A DNA stretch of 64,000 nt from Alviniconcha marisindica (Eukaryota; Mollusca; Gastropoda; Provannidae), in assembly GCA_018857735.1 (NCBI GenBank), contig JABMCL010001461.1, positions 125,001 to 189,000 on the forward strand. Reading direction: 5' to 3'. Both the position numbers and the translations under genes were made by a program. Shown here piece by piece: positions 44,691 to 57,484 of this stretch (position 1 is the stretch's first letter; every line of letters starts with the position of its first letter). The notes under the pieces were generated by a model. That model was given only the letters and a program-made list of their open reading frames with translations. It was not told the origin of the DNA and made no database searches.

Positions 44691-44844
44691 ATTAATAAGA
44701 CTGTATTGTGCTGCCACGTTCTCTCACTGTCTCAGTCACCACAGCCCAACACCAAGATCTGAAAAGGCATCATTTATCACCATGGTGAGCATGTGCTGCA
44801 TCATGAAAATGAAAAGACTGACTGATGATTGCTTATAAAGGTAG

Positions 44845-45360
44845 GTAGTGTTGCTTAATGTCCTCAGATGTCAGTTGACATATTAGGGACAAGCTGAGAC
44901 CAATGCCGAAGCATGGTTCAATATAGCTTTACGTCCACGGAAACCAAAAGGCTCGTTAGGACGGACAGCCCAGGACGGCCACCTTGACTCTCACACAGCT
45001 CCTGAACTATGATTGCTTATAAAGTTATATATATATATAATATATATAGCGCTATTTTCTGCTCTCAAGCAGACTCACTGTGCTTGCATGTGATTCTACA
45101 TTCAGAGTGACTAGCTTTTTAATTTTATAGCGTATTTTTTTAATATCCACCGAAGTGGTGTACTTACAGCGCTGGCATGGCTGGTGCCACATGAAACTGC
45201 TGCTGTCTCAGCGCAAGTTCTGTGTATACCATGTCACTTCATGCAAAGCCACATACATAAGCCATTAAGGTGCATGCGTATAATTTAGCTGTAACCTGCC
45301 ACCTGCACTTTTGGCAGAATGACCAGGATCTTTTACGTGTTACTGTAGAAAGATCACTAA
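44845..45360 (-). mobile_element. Dispersed family C repeat followed by a truncated family B SINE
   Basis: Family C at about 44,845-45,010 contains GTTGCTTAATGTCCTCAGAT, TTTACGTCCACGGAAACC and CTCACACAGCTCCTGA. Related copies are at 53.7-54.06 and 62.31-62.47 kb. A minus-strand family B SINE lacking the tRNA head follows at about 45,020-45,350. Confidence 0.75.
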
Positions 45361-45389
45361 CTAACTCAGTAACTTTACCACTGGAATAA

Positions 45390-45650
45390 AGAGTAAGTAA
45401 ATATGGTGCTTAACAATAACATCCACAGAAATGTAAGGCTATGTGGGGGTGGGGGTGGAGGGGGGGGGGGGGGGGGGTATGGAGGTGGTGGAAGAGGGAA
45501 ATTATATTTTATTGCTACACTGTCACCACCAGAATGACTCCTGCATTAAGATGGGCAGCAATGGGAGCCACTTTAATGTTTCATTAATTATGAGTGACAA
45601 AGTCACAAGACAGTGTCCACAAACCACAAATAAACAGAAGAACAATTTTT
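45390..45650 (-). mobile_element. Headless family A SINE
   Basis: It matches the body of the family A element (CACAAGACAGTGTCCACAAA, ATGGGCAGCAATGGGAGCCA) but lacks the tRNA-like region. A poly-G tract is expanded at about 45,455-45,478. Confidence 0.75.
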
Positions 45651-46960
45651 CGTTTTAGCATGTAGACTGACAGAACATCATTACCCAACAGCTTCCCAGG
45701 TTTTTAAGAATTAATCATAATGGCCAAACATGAGTTTGTCACACATAAAATGTATTGTAAATTTTTTTACACTAATTACAGCCCAAACAAAACATTTGCT
45801 AGCATCGGAAACCACAGCTTCAGAGAAAACAGTTTTCCCAATAAAATTATTTTAACTACATTATTTAATGTGGCAGACCTGGTGTGAGCGAACAAAAATT
45901 TCTGTTTAATTGTTATGATTGCTACGGACAATAAATTATTTTGAATCTTAATTTGAATTTAATCTATTCTAATATGACTGATAATGATGCAATAATAATT
46001 AACACAGTTAATGAATGTAAATTTGCTATCAATACTGTAGCAGTGTTCCATTATGTAGTCAAAAAAGATTTTGACAACAGGCTTAAACACTTATTTCATA
46101 TTCACAAGTCACAGAGATAAGAACAAGAAAGAAAAAAGAAAAAAAAGAGTAACTATCATTATCATTTTTATCAATACATTATCATCTGACATCTGCCTGC
46201 CTTTAGTGAGTTAGTGATGAACTTGTTTCTGACCATTGTCAAAATATTGACCATTTTGTCACTTGGGGGGGGGGGGGGAGAAGCTGTAGGTCTGTTTGTC
46301 AGGAGCAGACTCTTGCAGCAATGAAAAAGCCTGACTCCCACTCCCAGGGCAGGTCTTGGGCTGTCAGTGTCACTGTCAGGGGTTGGAATGGGTCCCGGTC
46401 GGTGGGGTAAAGAAGTTGTTCCTGTCCCTGATGGTCCTGGGGGAAAGCTATAGTTTCTGCAGTCTGTTCTTCAGGTGATGCATTTGAAGTGTATGATCTC
46501 ACTAATACTATGTTCTTCCACTGTTCCAGTTATACCCTCTTTAGGCTCTGGCCTAAAGTTTCTATAAGTTTCGATAGTCTATTGGGTTGTTGTTTTTTCC
46601 TGTCCTTGTCCCACATTTTATACATTATTATTCACATACGGCTCCATTTCCGATAACAATTGGTGTGTTTTAGACTTTTATTCTCATCTTGTTCTCATCC
46701 TAATCCTATTCCTAACTCCCAATCTTTCTACTCTCTCTGTAATTATAATGCAATTTAATACTTTAATTATAGTAATTATACAAAAGATACCTATATATGC
46801 TGCTCCCTCCCCTATTCTTTCAACAAAGCTTCTTCCTTTTTTTACTAGTTACTAGTCAGAAAATGAGTAAGTATTTAAAGTAATGCCCATGGAGATGCAC
46901 CACACCTATTTCTTCGAGTTGACTCGGGAAAACCATTCTGCTCCTAGTTCCAGTACACAG
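45651..46960. other. Intergenic, no gene supported
   Basis: A/T-rich DNA with a G run at 46,266-46,278. The segment at 46,299-46,510 is open on the minus strand (ending LPWEWESGFFIAARVCS). I regard it as a fragment of an unnamed dispersed repeat, because it has no acceptor/donor pair or domain. Confidence 0.45.
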
Positions 46961-46972
46961 TTGGTGAGTTAC

Positions 46973-47280
46973 TGTCTGCCATTTCTAACGATCTTCTGTG
47001 GAGTGCAAGATGAGACAGAAGAATTTATTTATTTATGGGGGGAGGGGCAAAAGTAAAATTCAAAAAAGTAATGACTAACGGGATACTGTCAAAAAATCTG
47101 TGCAATTAATTGTGGACTATAATAGTAAAAAGCTAAATCTGTGTACACCTGTAGAGGTCGTCTGCCACGTGCACCTGCACCAGACGAACACTCTCGTGTC
47201 ACAACAACTTACCCGATTACACTGTCATCTCCAAATCCCTGAACTTCGAGAGTCAATGTCATTTGATGCTGAAAGAAAAT
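46973..47280 (-). other. Candidate 5' exons of the minus-strand PARG transcript
   Basis: Two weak candidates. A segment ending at 47,213 has a textbook donor (ATCGG/GTAAGT) and faces away from the P450 gene. A 23-nt exon at 46,995-46,973 (acceptor CACTCCACAG, ATGGCAGACA/GTAACT) would give a phase that fits the exon at 44,082. No homology supports either. If real, PARG and the P450 would share a divergent promoter near 47.25-47.45 kb. Confidence 0.2.
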
Positions 47281-47456
47281 TTATTAGGTCGTGGTCTTTC
47301 CGTCTTCTTCCATGTTTGTTGATAAGTGCGCACGCATCTGCCAGCAGGGGACGTAACTCCCAACATTGTTTTTCTCAGGTGACTTGATACGTAAACAGTG
47401 CGGACCAAAAGGGCCCGTGTGACAGGTGAGGGACAAGCTGGGGGAAAAGACGGACA

Positions 47457-48503
47457 ATGTCTGAGATACTTTCGTCCGTGAAAAAAGCCTGTGTCGATGC
47501 TTTAGACACAGTAAAAGAACTGTGCGCAAGTGCTCCAGGTTCTAGAACCTCGCAAGCTTTGGTTGTTGGGGCGGTCGTTGGAGCTGTTGCTTACTTCCTG
47601 CTCAAGAAGCGCGAACGCCTGCCGCCAGGTCCGTTTCCTCTGCCACTCCTCGGCAACCTCCTGTCCGTATCCAGCAAGAAAGAGCCTTTCTACGTGACCC
47701 TGAAGCGATGGGCTGTGGAGAAATACGGTCCTGTGATCACAATCTACTTCGGACCCGTATGTTGCGTCGTTCTCAACCAGGTGGACGTAGTCATGGAGGC
47801 GTTGGTCCAGAGAGGCGCAGACTTCGCCGGTCGACCACAGCTATACTCTTTTGGGGTGATGTCTGAGGGGTTCAAGGACATTCTCTTCGCCAGCGAATCG
47901 GCGGCGTGGAAGCTGCATCGGAAGATCGCCACCCAGGCCTTGAGGAACTACATGAGGGGCCAGCACCTGGAGAAGGTCGTTCACGAGGTCGTTGCTATGA
48001 TAATGGACAAGATGGCAGCAGAACCAGAAGCCTTTGATCCTCATTCCTATATGTCCATTCTCATGTTCCACGTCACTGACACCATCTGTTTTGGGAAAGT
48101 GAAAGGGTTCAATGACTCTTCTCTGACACGACTCTCCCAAATTTTTGACTCATTGACACAGGATGCTGGAAATGGATTTTTAGAGGACGTTTTGCCCTTG
48201 CTTCGGCACTTTCCAACCAGAAAGTTTCAAAAGTTTTCAGATGGCATTCAGGAGTTTCTGGATTACATTTATGCTCAGATTGATGAACACAGGGAAACAT
48301 TTTCACAAGACAACATACGTGACATTGTGGATAGTGTTTTGCTAGCTCAGATGGAGGCAGAAAAAGAGGAAAGTGCAGAGGTCATGGCCATGTTCACCAG
48401 CACACATGTGGGGGAGACAATTAGCGATATCTTTGGTGGTGGTGTTGATACTTCACGCCAAACGTTGGACTGGGTGATGCTGTTCATGGCTGGGCACCCT
48501 GAG
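47457..48503 (+). CDS. P450 exon 1
   Basis: 349 codons from the membrane anchor to the end of helix I (LDWVMLFMAGHPE). It ends GAG/GTAGGC in phase 0. A tentative first-exon candidate on the opposite strand lies about 240 bases upstream. Confidence 0.95.
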
Positions 48504-50100
48504 GTAGGCATTTTTTTGTATACACGTATTTCATGTATGTGTGTGTGTGTGTGAAGACATATAATATATATATATATATATATTATGTTTGTGTGACTGA
48601 AACAGACACACAGAGAGATGGGGAGATTTAATTTAATAATTAAAAGACATAATTTATTTAAACTAAAGAGAACATTTAATTTAACTATAAGCAAAATGAT
48701 GAGACCTTCACAAAATTTCCCAAGGCTCTCTGTCTCTGTCTGCTATTAAACACAGCAGCATGAAGTAGACAGCATATAATCTCTAAAATGAAGCAGACCA
48801 CAGAGATCTGTTCTGTCTGCATTCCCATGACAAATTCTACTCTTTTCTTCTTCTTTTTTTTAATGCAGTTACAGCACCTGAGGATTTGTGTTTGTTTTTT
48901 CAATGAACTTGCAGATGCATGCATGTTTTGAATGTTACATATGTGTGTGTGCGGGTGTATGTCTACAGGTGAAAGAAGTTGGGGCAGGGGAGAGAATGTG
49001 AGAGTGAGACAAAGATTATATATTTTTACGTATTTGTTTTACTTATTTATTTTTAAATGTAGCTTTTTGAGCTCACACATAGCTGTCAACCCCTGTTGGG
49101 GAGTAAACCTTAGTCCAGAGTTTGTGAACCTGTATTTCCCTTATGCAGGCCAGGGTCTTTTGTTTTTTCACTGGTAGCAGCAGCATTTTGAATTCCATCC
49201 GGCACGTTTGGCAGTGGAAGGAAGAAGCACTGTTTTGCTAAATATGAATGCACAACTTCAAATCTCACTTCCAGTGAGATTTCTTAGCCTATGTGTCAGC
49301 TGCTTGTTCAACAGTTTTTCAGTCTTTTTGCTCAGTTTAAAACAACAACAACAAAATCTCATGAAAATTATGTTTTCCTGTATCCATTTTCCAGTATGGC
49401 CATACCACCCCCCCAGAAAATAATAATAATGAAAGAACTGTATTTTATACTGGTAAACTGTATGGGTTGACAGGTTTAGCTCACATGTCAGAGAATTGTT
49501 TTCATTTTTACATTTTGTATACTGATGACCAATAAAGATTGATTTGATCTGAACTTCTTCGTTATGTTATCCATTCAGGAACAGTCCAAAGTTCAGGCTG
49601 AGATTGACATGGTGACAGGATCTCGCCTGCCCGGTGTGGCAGATCGTGCCAAGCTGGTCTACACAGAGGCTGCATTGTACGAGATCATGCGTCTCGGAAC
49701 GGTGGCTCCCCTTGGGGTGCCTCACCAAACGCTGTGCGACACCTCAGTGGGCGGCTACGATATCCCCCAAAACACCATGGTCTTCATTAACCATTGGGCG
49801 CTGCTCAATGACCCAAAAGAGTGGGACTCGCCCCGAGAGTTCCGACCCAGCCGTTTCATCGATGAGGCCGGCAAGCTGAAGTCCAAGGTGAAGAGCTGGT
49901 TGCCCTTTTCAGCCGGCAGACGGGCCTGCCTCGGGGAATTCGTGGCCAAGCCCGAGCTGCTGCTGATCTTTGCCTGCATTATGAAGCGATTCAAGGTTTC
50001 TTTGCCAGCTGGTGCAGTCTTTGATCCTTCGCCTCAGACCGGCAGCATGGTCTTGCACATCCCGAAGCCATACAGAATCATTGTGACTGAACGAGTCTGA
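47457..50100 (+). CDS. Cytochrome P450, clan 2 (CYP1/CYP2/CYP17-like), two exons
   Basis: A microsomal haem-thiolate monooxygenase. Exons 47,457-48,503 (donor GAG/GTAGGC) and 49,579-50,100 (acceptor CCATTCAG) join in phase 0 to give 522 residues, typical for the family. Visible features in order: an N-terminal membrane segment (ALVVGAVVGAVAYFLL, about residues 35-50), the hinge LPPGPFPLPLLGN, the helix C WKLHR motif, the helix I GGGVDTS oxygen-binding motif, helix K EIMR (ExxR), and the haem loop FSAGRRACLGE with the cysteine ligand. All key residues are intact. The start is the first in-frame ATG and gives the expected signal anchor. The substrate is not predictable. The short single-intron structure differs from vertebrate CYP1/17 genes. 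Confidence 0.95.
48504..49578 (+). other. P450 intron
   Basis: 1,075 bases, GT-AG, with TG and AT microsatellites near 48,536-48,585 and a T-rich stretch at 49,020-49,060. No nested gene is seen. Confidence 0.9.
49579..50100 (+). CDS. P450 exon 2
   Basis: 173 codons plus TGA. It holds the ExxR motif, the PERF-equivalent region (FRPSRFIDEAGK) and the haem-binding loop FSAGRRACLGE. It ends RIIVTERV. Confidence 0.95.
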   Translation, partial: EQSKVQAEIDMVTGSRLPGVADRAKLVYTEAALYEIMRLGTVAPLGVPHQTLCDTSVGGYDIPQNTMVFINHWALLNDPKEWDSPREFRPSRFIDEAGKLKSKVKSWLPFSAGRRACLGEFVAKPELLLIFACIMKRFKVSLPAGAVFDPSPQTGSMVLHIPKPYRIIVTERV

Positions 50101-50938
50101 CTCATGAAATCATCTGAACTCGCCCCCTTTAGAGTCATAACTGAGAATTTTGTTATACAGTAACAGTGCACCATTGATTTGACTTTCATTTGAATCCTCT
50201 TGTCTGTGGCAACTAGCAGGACTACCCGCAGACAACACCGTCAAGTATCACAGCTGGCCCAAGTTCCCCCCAGCCGCTTTGGCCTTCGTTGCTATGGCAA
50301 TATGTGCACAGAACTTGCAAGTCTGGTATCGAAGAGGTGGTGCATGCAACACAAATGAGCAAGGACTCTTGTCATTGTGTGCACAGCCAGTCCTGTTATC
50401 CATCACTGATGAATGTCAGTTTAGGGAACACTTTAAAACAAAATTGGGCCAGCCAGCTGGTTTTATCCCATGACAGATTGAAAATGCATACATCACAATA
50501 CACGTTTGATGCAACTGTGTTTGAAAGCTCCACCCCGTGCACCTCGCACCTCTTCTGATTCTCGCATGCTGAAGATCCAACAATACAAACATGAAACGCA
50601 TACTGCTTGAATGTCCTATTACCACAGAGTAATTTCAGAAAAATGGATGTGATTTTAATGCTTGCAACAACGTAAGAGATATTTTGTAGAATAGCGATGT
50701 TATAAATTCTGTTGTTAAATTGATTATTCATAGTCCTGTGGATAAGGTAGTATATTGAATATATATACGCTCTTTTTTTCCTCTTTTATTGTTGTTGTTG
50801 TCTAATGTCATCTCGATGTGAACAAACATAAAATATGACCGATTCATTGATTGACACAAAACGCAGTGTTTGCTCTTTTTTTTACTTTGGAACTGACCCA
50901 CATCTTTCAAATCTCTCTTTTTCAAGCTATCCTACTGA

Positions 50939-50973
<35 letters not shown>

Positions 50974-51908
50974 CTCACAGAAGTTCGCTTTGACTGTGTT
51001 TTGGTTCATTACTTTGTAATGGGCTATGTGCTCCAACTTGGAGAAATAGCACATAAAAGTTAAAGAGTATGTTATTATTATTATTTCAGGCACTGCTGAT
51101 CTGTATCTTTCAAAACTAAATTAAAACCTTCTTCTCACCATACTTCTTATCCCAGCCAACACCAGTATTTTCATTTCTTTATGTGTGTATTTGTGTGTAT
51201 GTGTCTCCCCCCCACCCCCCCCTTCCCCACCCATTTCTGATGTCCAGTAGATGTAATACTAATAGTATCGATAAGACTGTGATGTATTTAGCAGATTTTT
51301 GCAAGTACTCAGGGCCACATTAATCATTGAACACAGTACAGATTTATATATTTATGTACATTATCGTTAACTGTGACTTTTGTGGTGGTTTGTCCGAGTT
51401 GGCATGGTTTGTAAGTCAGATGTGCAGGATATAGGCAGCCACCCACATGGAAATGTTTGTTTGTATGCCAGCAGTTGTGTTGATGCCAACGTGTACATTG
51501 ATAGTGTGTAATTTATATATTGCACATAGACGACTTGTATGGTTCTTCAAATTGATTAATAATTATTATTCAGAATTGGCTTTGTATTTGTTGTGTGTGC
51601 ATTCAAACTGTAATATAAATATAGATATTGCAAGAAGAAGACATGTACATGTATACAGTTCTTCAATTTATAATAATTATTCAGAATTTGCTTTTATTTA
51701 TTGTGTACTGTATGTCGATTAATGCATACTTGTGCGTGAATTGAAAATCTCCAGGACATTATGTATATATATATATATACCTGTGTACATTTTTGGCACT
51801 TGGATAATAATGATCCTTTATTATTTGGTTATGCAGTGTCAACGATGGAAAGAGGTCTTGCATGCTTTAGTGTACATCATGCTTTCTCCAGTATTTCTTA
51901 GGTGTATA

Positions 51909-51955
<47 letters not shown>

Positions 51956-52200
51956 TATAACAAAGTCCTAGCACGTCTTGGTTTGGAAATTTTTACTCAA
52001 ATTTCCGCCCACCTTGGGGCTTTTTTAAGACAAAATCTGGAAATGTATTTCAATTTAGGCAAAGATTTGATCACTGCTGATTTCCAGACACTCATGAAAG
52101 CCAGTCGGAAAGCTGAGGGATGTATATATGCAGTGTTGATGCTGTTTTAAGATCAAGATGCACAAATTGTGTGGTCGCAAAAATAAAGCTTTTTTTGTGT
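50101..52200 (+). other. Probable P450 3' untranslated region and flank
   Basis: No coding sequence. A (TG)n tract lies at 50,941-50,970 and AT repeats at 51,761-51,779 and 51,904-51,940. An AATAAA followed by a T-rich/GTGTGTGG downstream element occurs at about 52,182-52,205 and is one plausible polyadenylation site. Earlier sites cannot be excluded. Confidence 0.4.
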
Positions 52201-55016
52201 GTGGCGTTTTTTTTACCTAACTTCTAAGGGGAGCACAGGTTCACTCTGTGATTAAAGCTAGTCGATCTAATGCCCTTATTTTGCCTAAATTGAAATCCTT
52301 TCTTAAAGTGCAGGCAGCTAGAATGTATGGTCTGATTTGATTGGATGTTTATGTGGCCACATTGTGTTTTGTTATTTATTTTTTAATTAATGAAATGTGA
52401 TAGGCTGTGCTGTGCAATGTTGCCATTGTTGAGTCTGAAACGGATCATGATGGTGCTTTTGGCTGTGCCATAGGTGCTTGCATTGTTTTTCAGTAAGTAA
52501 ATAGCAGCAACCTAGCAGAGATGCAAACAGCAAGATTATTTTATTTCTCTGTAGTGTGGACATTTTTAAACAGCTAGATTATTTTATTTTTATCTGTAAT
52601 GTGGACATTTTTACAATACAGACAATTAAATGAAACTTAATCGTGGTGTAATGGAATTTGCATTCTCCGTCTCTTCCAATATATGTGCGCATCTTGTTTT
52701 GAGATTGTCAATATGGATGTATCATGGATAGATATACCTACATGGATTGCATTGCTATATCATCATCATTTCCTACCTCCCAATCTGACATGGGCAGATG
52801 ACACTAGTGCCATAAAAGTAATAAGACATTCTTTCTCTCCCTTTCTTACCCAAAGCAGCAACAAGAGGACATTTATAGAAAGCAGAGCTTGTAACAGTAT
52901 TCAGCATTCTCAGTATATAAAAAAAAAGTTCAACATTGGGCAGTGTTGGAAGAAGAATAACAAAAGACACAACATGAAAAACAGTGTTGAACTGTACAGT
53001 GTTGTTTACTCTCAACATATTTTGCATTTTACAGTTCACATGGTTGATGCCAGTCAAATGTCTGTTGACACCTTTGTATCAAGGGCCTGCTGAAGAAACA
53101 CCAGCTGTGTCATATTTGGTGTGCATGTTATATTGCTCATGCATTGTAAAGCACTTTGTGCTTTGTAAGGGTAAGCAGCCTAGAAGTAGAAGTCTCCCAT
53201 TGTTATTATTGGCATAAAGTTTGGTAAAATGGGAGTCAAAAGTTGATGGAATTTTGGTAACCATACCATCGTGTGTGATCAGCAAACCATTTCATTTCTT
53301 CAATCCAGTAGTATTTTTTTTCTTTTCCCTCAAGAGGTTTTAGCTCAAATTTAGCTCAGCTCCTGAAACAGTTCATCATCAACCAAAACTTGGCAATGGT
53401 GTAGGTTTTTTTTGTTTTTTTTTTCACTACAGTACTCATTCTGTTGAAAGATCACCATCTTGAATCACATGTTTCTTTCCAAGTCAGTTTTAGCTTGCAG
53501 ATGCACTGACCGATATTTCCAACAAAAAACCCATAAAACTGTCCATCACAGTTGCCTCCATCTTGCCAAACTGCTTTCAAAACATCTGCATCCCTAGAAA
53601 ACATCTGCATCTGAAGCATAAATTTTCATGGTCAAAATAATTTAAAATAAGCTGCCCGATGTCTGGTTCAACCAAATAAATAGAAAAGTGAGAACTCAAG
53701 TTGAGTTGAAGTGTTGCTTTATATCCACGGAAACCATAGGTTTATTAGGGATGGGAGCCCAGGACATCCATCTCAACTTTCACACAGCTCCTGAGCTCTG
53801 AGAACTCGCAGGTAGGTAGGTTGTGTTGCTTAATGTCCTCAGATGTTGGTTGACATATTAGGGACAAGCTGAGACCAGTGTGTGAGCATGGTTCAATATT
53901 GCTTTACGTCCACGGAAACCATAAGGCTCATTAGGACAGAAAGCCCAGGACATCCACCTTGACTTTCACACAGCTCCTAACTCTGAGAACTTGCATGCTT
54001 TGTTTGTTCTGTTTTTGCTTAATGTCCTCAGATGCTAAAAGCATATTAGGGACATCTTGCATGCACATGAGTACAGTATGAAGTCACTAAGTAAAAATAA
54101 ATAAAAAAATAGTGGTCTTCAGTAGAAGACAATGCTGCAAGCAAATATCCCCAAACATGGTGGCGAGTTGTAGCACTTAACAATGTCAGGCAGAAGATTC
54201 CGCTGATGGAGGAGAGATAAACTGTCAGAATGTGCATGCTTTGTACAAACAATAACTCCTTTGTATGAATAACAAATCCATTCTGCAAACAACATACATT
54301 TTTCCCAAAGTCTGAAGCCTTGCTTCCTGTTATACACAAGGGACACTACTCAACAAGCTGTGGTAGCCTGTAGCACTGGCCTACCTCACGAGGTTATGCA
54401 ATACCAAACTTGTACTAATAGCAGCTTGATGATGGGGGGGGGCTGTTGCATGACACTCTGGCCTACTATGCTGCTCCACAATACCAAGTTTGATTTCAAA
54501 AGGCCGAGTGGTTAAGAAGATACCTTCCAGACAAGGCCCAGACACACAAAAAGACGAAAGGACACATGATTCCTGCACACATCCCTAACTTTGTTATGGG
54601 GGTATAAAAATATTTTTAAAAGGGGAGGAAATCCTGGTCCATCAATCTAAGAGCTGATATGTCTGACTAGTCACTGAATATTTTTCTGGTATCTGCTGAT
54701 TTTATCTGGTAAAATCCTAGCAATAGCTGTTTAATGTGAACAACGCAGGCTGCATACCTTGGTGAGATTGTTTGCATTCAACTGTTTTGCTGCATTAACG
54801 AGCAGTGCATTTGTACACCATCTTCCACAATTCCAATGTCAGCACACTGTTGAGGCTGGCGTACGCTCTGCTACCTCGTCCACAGTAAGCACCAATCCTA
54901 AGGTTCAGGAAAGAATTTTCCAACAATGCTCATTAGACCCTTTTAAAGGAACTGTCCGTCCGAAAATGTGCTTTTATCACTGATACAGTCTCTCATCTAG
55001 AAACCAGTGCAGACTA
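52201..55016. other. Intergenic region with family C repeats
   Basis: No gene is recognised. Two adjacent family C fragments at about 53,705-54,055 share TTTACGTCCACGGAAACCAT, GCCCAGGACATCCA and TTTCACACAGCTCCT. A SINE/LINE-like tail (ATTGTAAAGCACTTTGTGCT with TTATTATTGG) lies at about 53,140-53,215. BRCC3 3' untranslated sequence probably occupies the end next to 55,017. Confidence 0.5.
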
Positions 55017-55168
55017 TTAGCTAGTTTTCGCTAGTTTCTGCTGCAGTTCTTGTTTCTGTTTGAGCAAGTGCTGGCAACGAATGTGGTTGATCTCCAGCCG
55101 GTTTTCCAGCATTGTCATCAGTGGCCCACTCAGCACCTCCATCACGTGACAGAGAGACTTGGTGTACA
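55017..55168 (-). CDS. BRCC3: BRCC3 exon 7 (terminal)
   Basis: Acceptor CTGTGTTTCAG, stop TAA at 55,019-55,017. It encodes VYTKSLCHVMEVLSGPLMTM and a basic/Gln-rich coiled coil ending KLAKTS, the counterpart of the human LCSQMSAVSGPLLQWLEDRL region. Short tandem repeats that include its acceptor lie just upstream. Confidence 0.96.
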
Positions 55169-55525
55169 CTGAAACACAGGCATTGTCAAAAGGCTTGTAT
55201 CTTCACTGTTAGAAACGGGCATTGTTAAAAGACTAGCGTCTTTACTGAAACACAGGCATTGTCAAAAGACTTGTACCCTCATTGAAACACAGGCATTGTC
55301 AAAAGAGTCATAGCAGCCACTCACACTCACACACATGCGCACGCATGCACACACGCGCACACACACACACATGACATCAGATTCTGAAATATCACTTCTG
55401 ATGGAAATTCAGTTTTTTTTCTTAAATTTAATCACTAGAAAACACACAAATACACTTCCTACACTCTTTGATTTCAAGAATGACCCCTGCTGCTCCTCCA
55501 TCTATTGGTGGAAAAATCTAATGCT

Positions 55526-55594
<69 letters not shown>

Positions 55595-57404
55595 CACACA
55601 TGTGAGTGCACGCAGATTGTGAGAGGGATGGAGAGACTAGAGTTTATGCTGCTGACAACAACAAAAAACAGTAAGTGCATGGTTGTTATGAGAGTCAGAA
55701 TGGGAAACCATGTTGTCTTGACGACAGCCACAATGCGCACTGTATGCTCTCGCACACATACACATAAACATGACTGACCAGCAGGAGCTTGAGACTACCT
55801 GTGGGCATAAATCCAAGGCCATCACAACATCAATAACCAGAAAAAGAGTCTTGAAAGAGGAAGTGCTAGACAATCTTCCTTGAAAGGACGAGAGTGGTTC
55901 ATCGTCAATCAGACAAACATTGGAACCGTTTCAAAGGCAACGTTGGGAAAATGTCTGACAGATAGGGTGGAGCGCATATGGGCTTTTCCAAGTGCTTAAA
56001 TACCATCATGAACTGAACTGACCAGCGCTGTTGTGAATGCGAGTGATGAGATCCTGCTGGGGAACAGATGCCGAGGCATTCTGGTACGCTTCTTCCTCTT
56101 CCTGTTTGAGGATCCCTGGGAGCTCCACAAGCGCCTCCAGGCACTCCCAGCCAATCGCTGAGCTCGGAGTTATCTTCAGGGGAACCTCGTATCGTTCATG
56201 CCTGCAACGACATGACCGCACATTTCGGAAGCTTAGCCTCATTACATACAGTCATAGCATCCCTTTCACAGAGATGTCATTGCAGTACAGTAGCACTGAG
56301 GGGTAGACATTCACACCTACTCTACTGTATTGCAAGACTGACCATAATCTGCTGTGATGTAGAAAGCAGCATTCATTTTTAACGCTTGCCTCGAGGTTAT
56401 CTGATGTGTTTGCTGCTGTAGTTTGTTCGCATCGTCTTAGGCCCCAAACCAACTGCATCTGATTGCTGTGCTGTAGCAGGCTTGGAACACAATCCTCAAG
56501 GTTACAATCCAGTACCTTATGCAGTCCATGCCAAGAAGAAGACTTTTGGGCACATCTTGCGTCCAAGGGAAACGCACAATATTGACACTTTTCTTGGTTA
56601 AATGTGAACACGTGCACAATGGAACAAAATTACTGTGCCCTTATTTGGGTGCGTGTCTACGTCATGCCTTGTAATCAGTTTCAATGTTAGTGTCGCTGGC
56701 ATCTTGAAAAATGGTTGATGAAGATACTCCTCTGCTTTAAGTATTTCAATTCACCGACACTGTCAAAAATAAGTAAATACACTGTCCTTCTCCCCAATCA
56801 GTCTGTACAGTGAGGGTGTGTGGGTTGGTGGGTGCTTGTGTGCTGCATACAACAGGTTCTGTTTGAACAAAATGCTGATGTGTATATTGTTTGTTAGCTA
56901 TGTTCGACTGTAAGTATTTATTTCAATGTACCGTATGTATCAATTGGTAGTTATGTTCAATTGTAAGTCTTTATCTCAATGTGCATTATGTGTCCATTGT
57001 TTGTTAGTTATGTTCAGTTATAAGACTTTATAGTTTATCTCAATGTATATTATGTGTCCATGCTTTTTGTATTGCTCTGTGTTTTGAACCGCAGGGTAGG
57101 TGCTTTAGAAATTTCCTTTATTAAGTTGCAGAATATTATATACTGAGTAAAATTTCACTCCACTTACTCGGATCCTCCATATCCCCCTTGAACAGCTTGA
57201 AAACAGGTCACCTGAATCCGACTTTGCTGCAACACACACAGTTCATAACCCCATGACAGAAAATGGGCCACCTCTGCTGAATCACACAAGATATATATAT
57301 TTTGTAGGAATCAGTCAAGCTGACCGGGCAGGCCTTGAATAGCCCCAAGATGGGTGAAAATCTGGAGTAAAAGTTTCCAAACCAAGACATGCTTGGACTC
57401 TGTT

Positions 57405-57484
<80 letters not shown>

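Noticed and set aside
46299..46502. A small minus-strand gene upstream of PARG
   Set aside because: There is no donor or acceptor in phase with PARG and no conserved motif. It is more likely a dispersed-repeat fragment.
47744..49994. Minus-strand open frames opposite the P450 exons
   Set aside because: They are shadows of the plus-strand coding sequence with no family match.
52683..53093. A 136-codon plus-strand open frame
   Set aside because: It has no recognisable domain, AT-rich composition like the surrounding intergenic DNA and no splice or homology support.
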